DNA of 6,391 bases, from the NCBI GenBank assembly GCA_001795975.1, contig MGLG01000035.1, positions 2,645 through 9,035 on the forward strand, written 5' to 3'. Positions 4,126 to 6,391 of the stretch are shown here, piece after piece. This DNA comes from Candidatus Yanofskybacteria bacterium RIFOXYD1_FULL_42_10. Lineage in GTDB: Bacteria > Patescibacteriota > Minisyncoccia > 2-02-FULL-40-12 > GWA2-44-9. The position numbers were made by a program, and so were the translations under genes. A model generated the notes under the pieces. That model made no database searches, was not told the DNA's origin, and worked only from the letters and a program-made list of their open reading frames with translations. Numbering within the stretch: the stretch's first letter is position 1; each line of letters begins with the position of its first letter.

Positions 4126-5204
4126 AAACAATACGGGACATAATTGATTTTAAAAACAAAAAAGTTCTATTGCGGGTTGATTTTGACATTCCTATTGGGA
4201 AAGATTTCGTGATTGCTGACCCGTTCAGGATTTTAAAGCAGAAATCGTTTATTGATTATTTAGTAAATCAAGGGGCAAGAGTAGTGATGATTGCGCATAT
4301 TTCCGCCACAGATTCTTTCGCGGAGTTGGTGCCTCAATTGCACATATTGCTTGGACATGAAGTCGGTTTTATAAAAAAGATAGAAGACATCGCCGAATAT
4401 TTTGAAAATTATCAGGGAGTCGGCCTATTGGAAAACATCCGCCAGTTTAGCGGTGAAATCGATAATGATGAAACATTTGCCAAGAGTTTGTCTAATGGAT
4501 TTGATTTGTATATAAACAATGCTTTTGCGGTCTGTCACAGAAATCACGCATCAGTTTCGGCGATTACAAAATTTTTGCCGTCTTACGCCGGACCGCTGAT
4601 TGAAGAAGAAACGGCTAAGCTTCAACAGGCCATTCAATCGCCGAAAGGAAAAAAAATTGTCATAATCGGCGGGGCGAAGGCATCCACCAAGGTGCCGGTG
4701 ATTAAAAATTTTATTGATAAGGCGGAGAAAATTCTGCTCGGCGGAGTAGTTGCCAACGATTTTTTGAAAGCCAAAGGCGCCGATGTAAGAAATTCCATTA
4801 TTGACGATAATTACCAAGAATTGCTTGCCGGACTCGATTTGAATAATCCGATGTTGCTCGCGCCGAAAGATTTTAATATTTTTGAAAATAAAATTTTGGA
4901 TATCGGGCGGGAAACCGCCAAGGAATATACCGAAATAATTAAAAATTCCAAAATGATAATTTGGAACGGGCCGATGGGAATGTTTGAAGATGACAGATTC
5001 GCTGGCGGAACCAAGGCGGTGGCCAAGACGATTGCCGATTCAACCGGTTTTAAAGTTGCCGGCGGGGGAGACACGATAGCGGCGTTAAATAAATTCGGCT
5101 TGATTGGTAAGTTTGATTTCATTTCTACCGGCGGAGGGGCGATGCTGGAATTTTTATCAGGGAATCGCTTGCCAGGATTGGAGGCATTAGGTTATTATTC
5201 ATGA
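4122..5204 (+). CDS. pgk: Phosphoglycerate kinase, shortened form
   Basis: PGK transfers phosphate from 1,3-bisphosphoglycerate to ADP, the first ATP-yielding step of glycolysis. Seen in the 360 residues: VLLRVDFDIP (15-24) with R18; DPFRI with R36; LLENIR with R107; CHRNHAS with R140; GGAKASTK (183-190); WNGPMG (281-286); GGGDT (314-318); and STGGGA (335-340). Most family members have 385-400 residues. The shortening is mainly in a C-domain surface segment before ILDIG, plus a small trim after H59. Unusual residues: the SHLGRP motif reads AHISAT, losing a substrate-binding Arg, and the NDAFG motif reads NNAFA. The nucleotide-binding half is well conserved. The ATG overlaps the tpiA stop by 4 nt, so translation is probably coupled; there is no Shine-Dalgarno sequence. 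Identity is confident; the missing Arg could alter 3-phosphoglycerate affinity. Confidence 0.94.
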   Translation: MKTIRDIIDFKNKKVLLRVDFDIPIGKDFVIADPFRILKQKSFIDYLVNQGARVVMIAHISATDSFAELVPQLHILLGHEVGFIKKIEDIAEYFENYQGVGLLENIRQFSGEIDNDETFAKSLSNGFDLYINNAFAVCHRNHASVSAITKFLPSYAGPLIEEETAKLQQAIQSPKGKKIVIIGGAKASTKVPVIKNFIDKAEKILLGGVVANDFLKAKGADVRNSIIDDNYQELLAGLDLNNPMLLAPKDFNIFENKILDIGRETAKEYTEIIKNSKMIIWNGPMGMFEDDRFAGGTKAVAKTIADSTGFKVAGGGDTIAALNKFGLIGKFDFISTGGGAMLEFLSGNRLPGLEALGYYS

Positions 5205-5220
5205 AGTTTAAACGCCTGAG

Positions 5221-6391
5221 ATGGATAAGATAATAAAACAAATATTGGCAAAGAGGGGAATTAAAACCGAGACTGAAGTCTCGGATTTTTGGCATCCCAG
5301 CTGGCAAAAATTCTTCCACGATCCATACAAATTAAAAGACATGAAGCATGCCGTTGAGAGAATAAAGCTGGCTCTGCAATACAAGGAGAAAATAGCTGTT
5401 TATGGGGATTTTGACGGAGATGGAATTCCTGGGGCGGCGATGATGTTTCTGGCTTTGAAGAAGCTGGGCGCCAAGAGTCCTCTGGTTCATATAGGCAAAG
5501 CGCATGATATAGATGAGGAATTTGTTAAGCAAGCAGCCAAAGATAAATTTAAAGTTATTATTGCTATTGATTTAGGCGGGAGCAGTTTTGGAGCAGCGGA
5601 TATGACTCAAGCATTAGGTATAGATTTGATAATTGTTGAACATCACATTGTTCAGCATAAAAAACCCAAATGTTTTGCTTTCATCAACCCGGAACAGAAA
5701 AGTGACACTTATCCGTGGCCTCATCTTTCTGGCGCCGGCGTGGCGCTCAAAATGATTTACGCTTTATCACCCGAGGTTTTTGAGTATTTTAAAAATTATT
5801 TTCTGGCGCTTACAGCAATTGCCGCCGTGCATGACCGGGTGCCGTTACGAAATGAAAACAGATTTCTTGTCGGTCTCGGTATCCAATCATTATTAAAAAC
5901 AAGAGATAGTGATCTGATTAATCTTATGAAGGTTCTTAAGATAAAAAAATCTCTTGGAAATATCGGGCACGAAGACATTTTTCACATCTTAGAGTTATTT
6001 ATAAATATTTTTGATTCCCAAAAATCCTGTGAATTTTTAATTGATCCTGAGCATCCGATGAGTATCATTAGAGAACTTGCCGATGTTTCTGTGAGGTTTT
6101 CAAATTATCTTAATGAGGCGGTCGGACATGTAAAGCGCCATCCGCATTTATATAAGAAAAATATTTTATTTGAGGTATTTGACGACTTGCCCTATGTGAC
6201 CATGGGCGCTATTGCTTCAAGGATTTTTAATTATTATGGCATCACCACGATTGTGATAAGAAAAGGAACTAATGGTGTCTCAAGGGGTTCGGCGAGATCA
6301 AGCGAAGCCCTCAACCTTATGGAGATGTTGGATTATTGCAAAAGTTTTCTTTACGGATACGGCGGGCATAAACGAGCTGCCGGATTTAAAA
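5221..6391 (+). CDS. recJ: Single-stranded-DNA-specific exonuclease RecJ-like DHH protein (truncated by right edge)
   Basis: RecJ degrades single-stranded DNA 5' to 3' with Mn/Mg in recombination and mismatch or base-excision repair. The frame gives 390 residues without a stop. Domains: a short N-terminal lead-in (SDFWHPSW...DPYKLKDM), the DHH catalytic core (about 57-210) and a DHHA1 domain cut by the window end. Metal-site motifs: YGDFDGDG (61-68) with D63, D65 and D67; AIDLGG (115-120) with D117; VEHHIV with E140-H141-H142; HDRVPL with D205, then ENRFLVGLG. In DHHA1, GSARS (356-360) and GGHKRAAG (381-388) are the DNA-binding signature. The name-giving DHH motif reads EHH. The ATG at 5221 is the only possible ATG start because an in-frame TAA lies at 5209-5211. 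The gap to pgk is 16 nt with no Shine-Dalgarno sequence or terminator, so it is probably cotranscribed with tpiA-pgk. The OB-fold region, if present, lies outside. Confidence 0.92.
   Translation, partial: MDKIIKQILAKRGIKTETEVSDFWHPSWQKFFHDPYKLKDMKHAVERIKLALQYKEKIAVYGDFDGDGIPGAAMMFLALKKLGAKSPLVHIGKAHDIDEEFVKQAAKDKFKVIIAIDLGGSSFGAADMTQALGIDLIIVEHHIVQHKKPKCFAFINPEQKSDTYPWPHLSGAGVALKMIYALSPEVFEYFKNYFLALTAIAAVHDRVPLRNENRFLVGLGIQSLLKTRDSDLINLMKVLKIKKSLGNIGHEDIFHILELFINIFDSQKSCEFLIDPEHPMSIIRELADVSVRFSNYLNEAVGHVKRHPHLYKKNILFEVFDDLPYVTMGAIASRIFNYYGITTIVIRKGTNGVSRGSARSSEALNLMEMLDYCKSFLYGYGGHKRAAGFK

Noticed and set aside
3249..5204. Recoded UGA (Gly) genetic code
   Set aside because: TGA ends dedA, tpiA and pgk at positions expected from family length, and the tpiA-pgk ATGA overlap is a normal stop/start.

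Overview
The window looks like chromosomal DNA from a small-genome bacterium of the Candidate Phyla Radiation (Patescibacteria, most likely a Parcubacteria-like lineage). This is an inference from several signs: short, loop-trimmed housekeeping enzymes, a DprA without an N-terminal SAM-type domain, no recognisable Shine-Dalgarno sequence before any of the seven genes, promoters placed so that mRNAs would start at the AUG, and short tandem repeats. UGA acts as a normal stop (dedA, tpiA and pgk all end in TGA), which argues against the UGA=Gly lineages Gracilibacteria and Absconditabacteria. No gene gives a species-level identification.

Layout. Positions 1-291 (minus strand) hold the start of a dprA gene that runs off the left edge. 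Positions 292-820 are a divergent intergenic region without a convincing gene. It carries a good promoter for dprA, a 19-bp-stem hairpin (382-428), a 296-bp imperfect palindrome (490-785) and an extended -10 promoter for the rightward genes. All remaining genes read rightward: a family 2 glycosyltransferase (821-1537) overlapping a galT-like nucleotidyltransferase (1530-2543), a DedA membrane protein (2631-3251), triosephosphate isomerase (3379-4125) overlapping phosphoglycerate kinase (4122-5204), and a RecJ-type DHH exonuclease (5221 to the right edge). A 55-bp array of an 8-bp unit covers the end of galT. A second imperfect palindrome (3239-3360) covers the dedA-tpiA junction. No factor-independent terminator with a proper T-tract, tRNA, rRNA, insertion sequence or CRISPR array was recognised.

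How the genes fit together. The glycosyltransferase resembles polyprenyl/dolichyl-phosphate glucosyltransferases, galT handles nucleotide sugars, and some DedA proteins recycle undecaprenyl phosphate. These three could form a lipid-linked-sugar (cell surface) group. tpiA-pgk is a translationally coupled lower-glycolysis pair. recJ follows 16 nt later, so repair DNase expression is probably tied to it. dprA and recJ both act on single-stranded DNA and lie at opposite ends of the window.

Most worth a second look: a triosephosphate isomerase that cleanly lacks the dimer-interface loop 3 and has Asp for the conserved Glu after the catalytic His; a RecJ whose DHH motif reads EHH; and the two long imperfect palindromes, which share short elements and have no obvious terminator role. 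I found no evidence of a multi-gene defence, secretion or mobile system.
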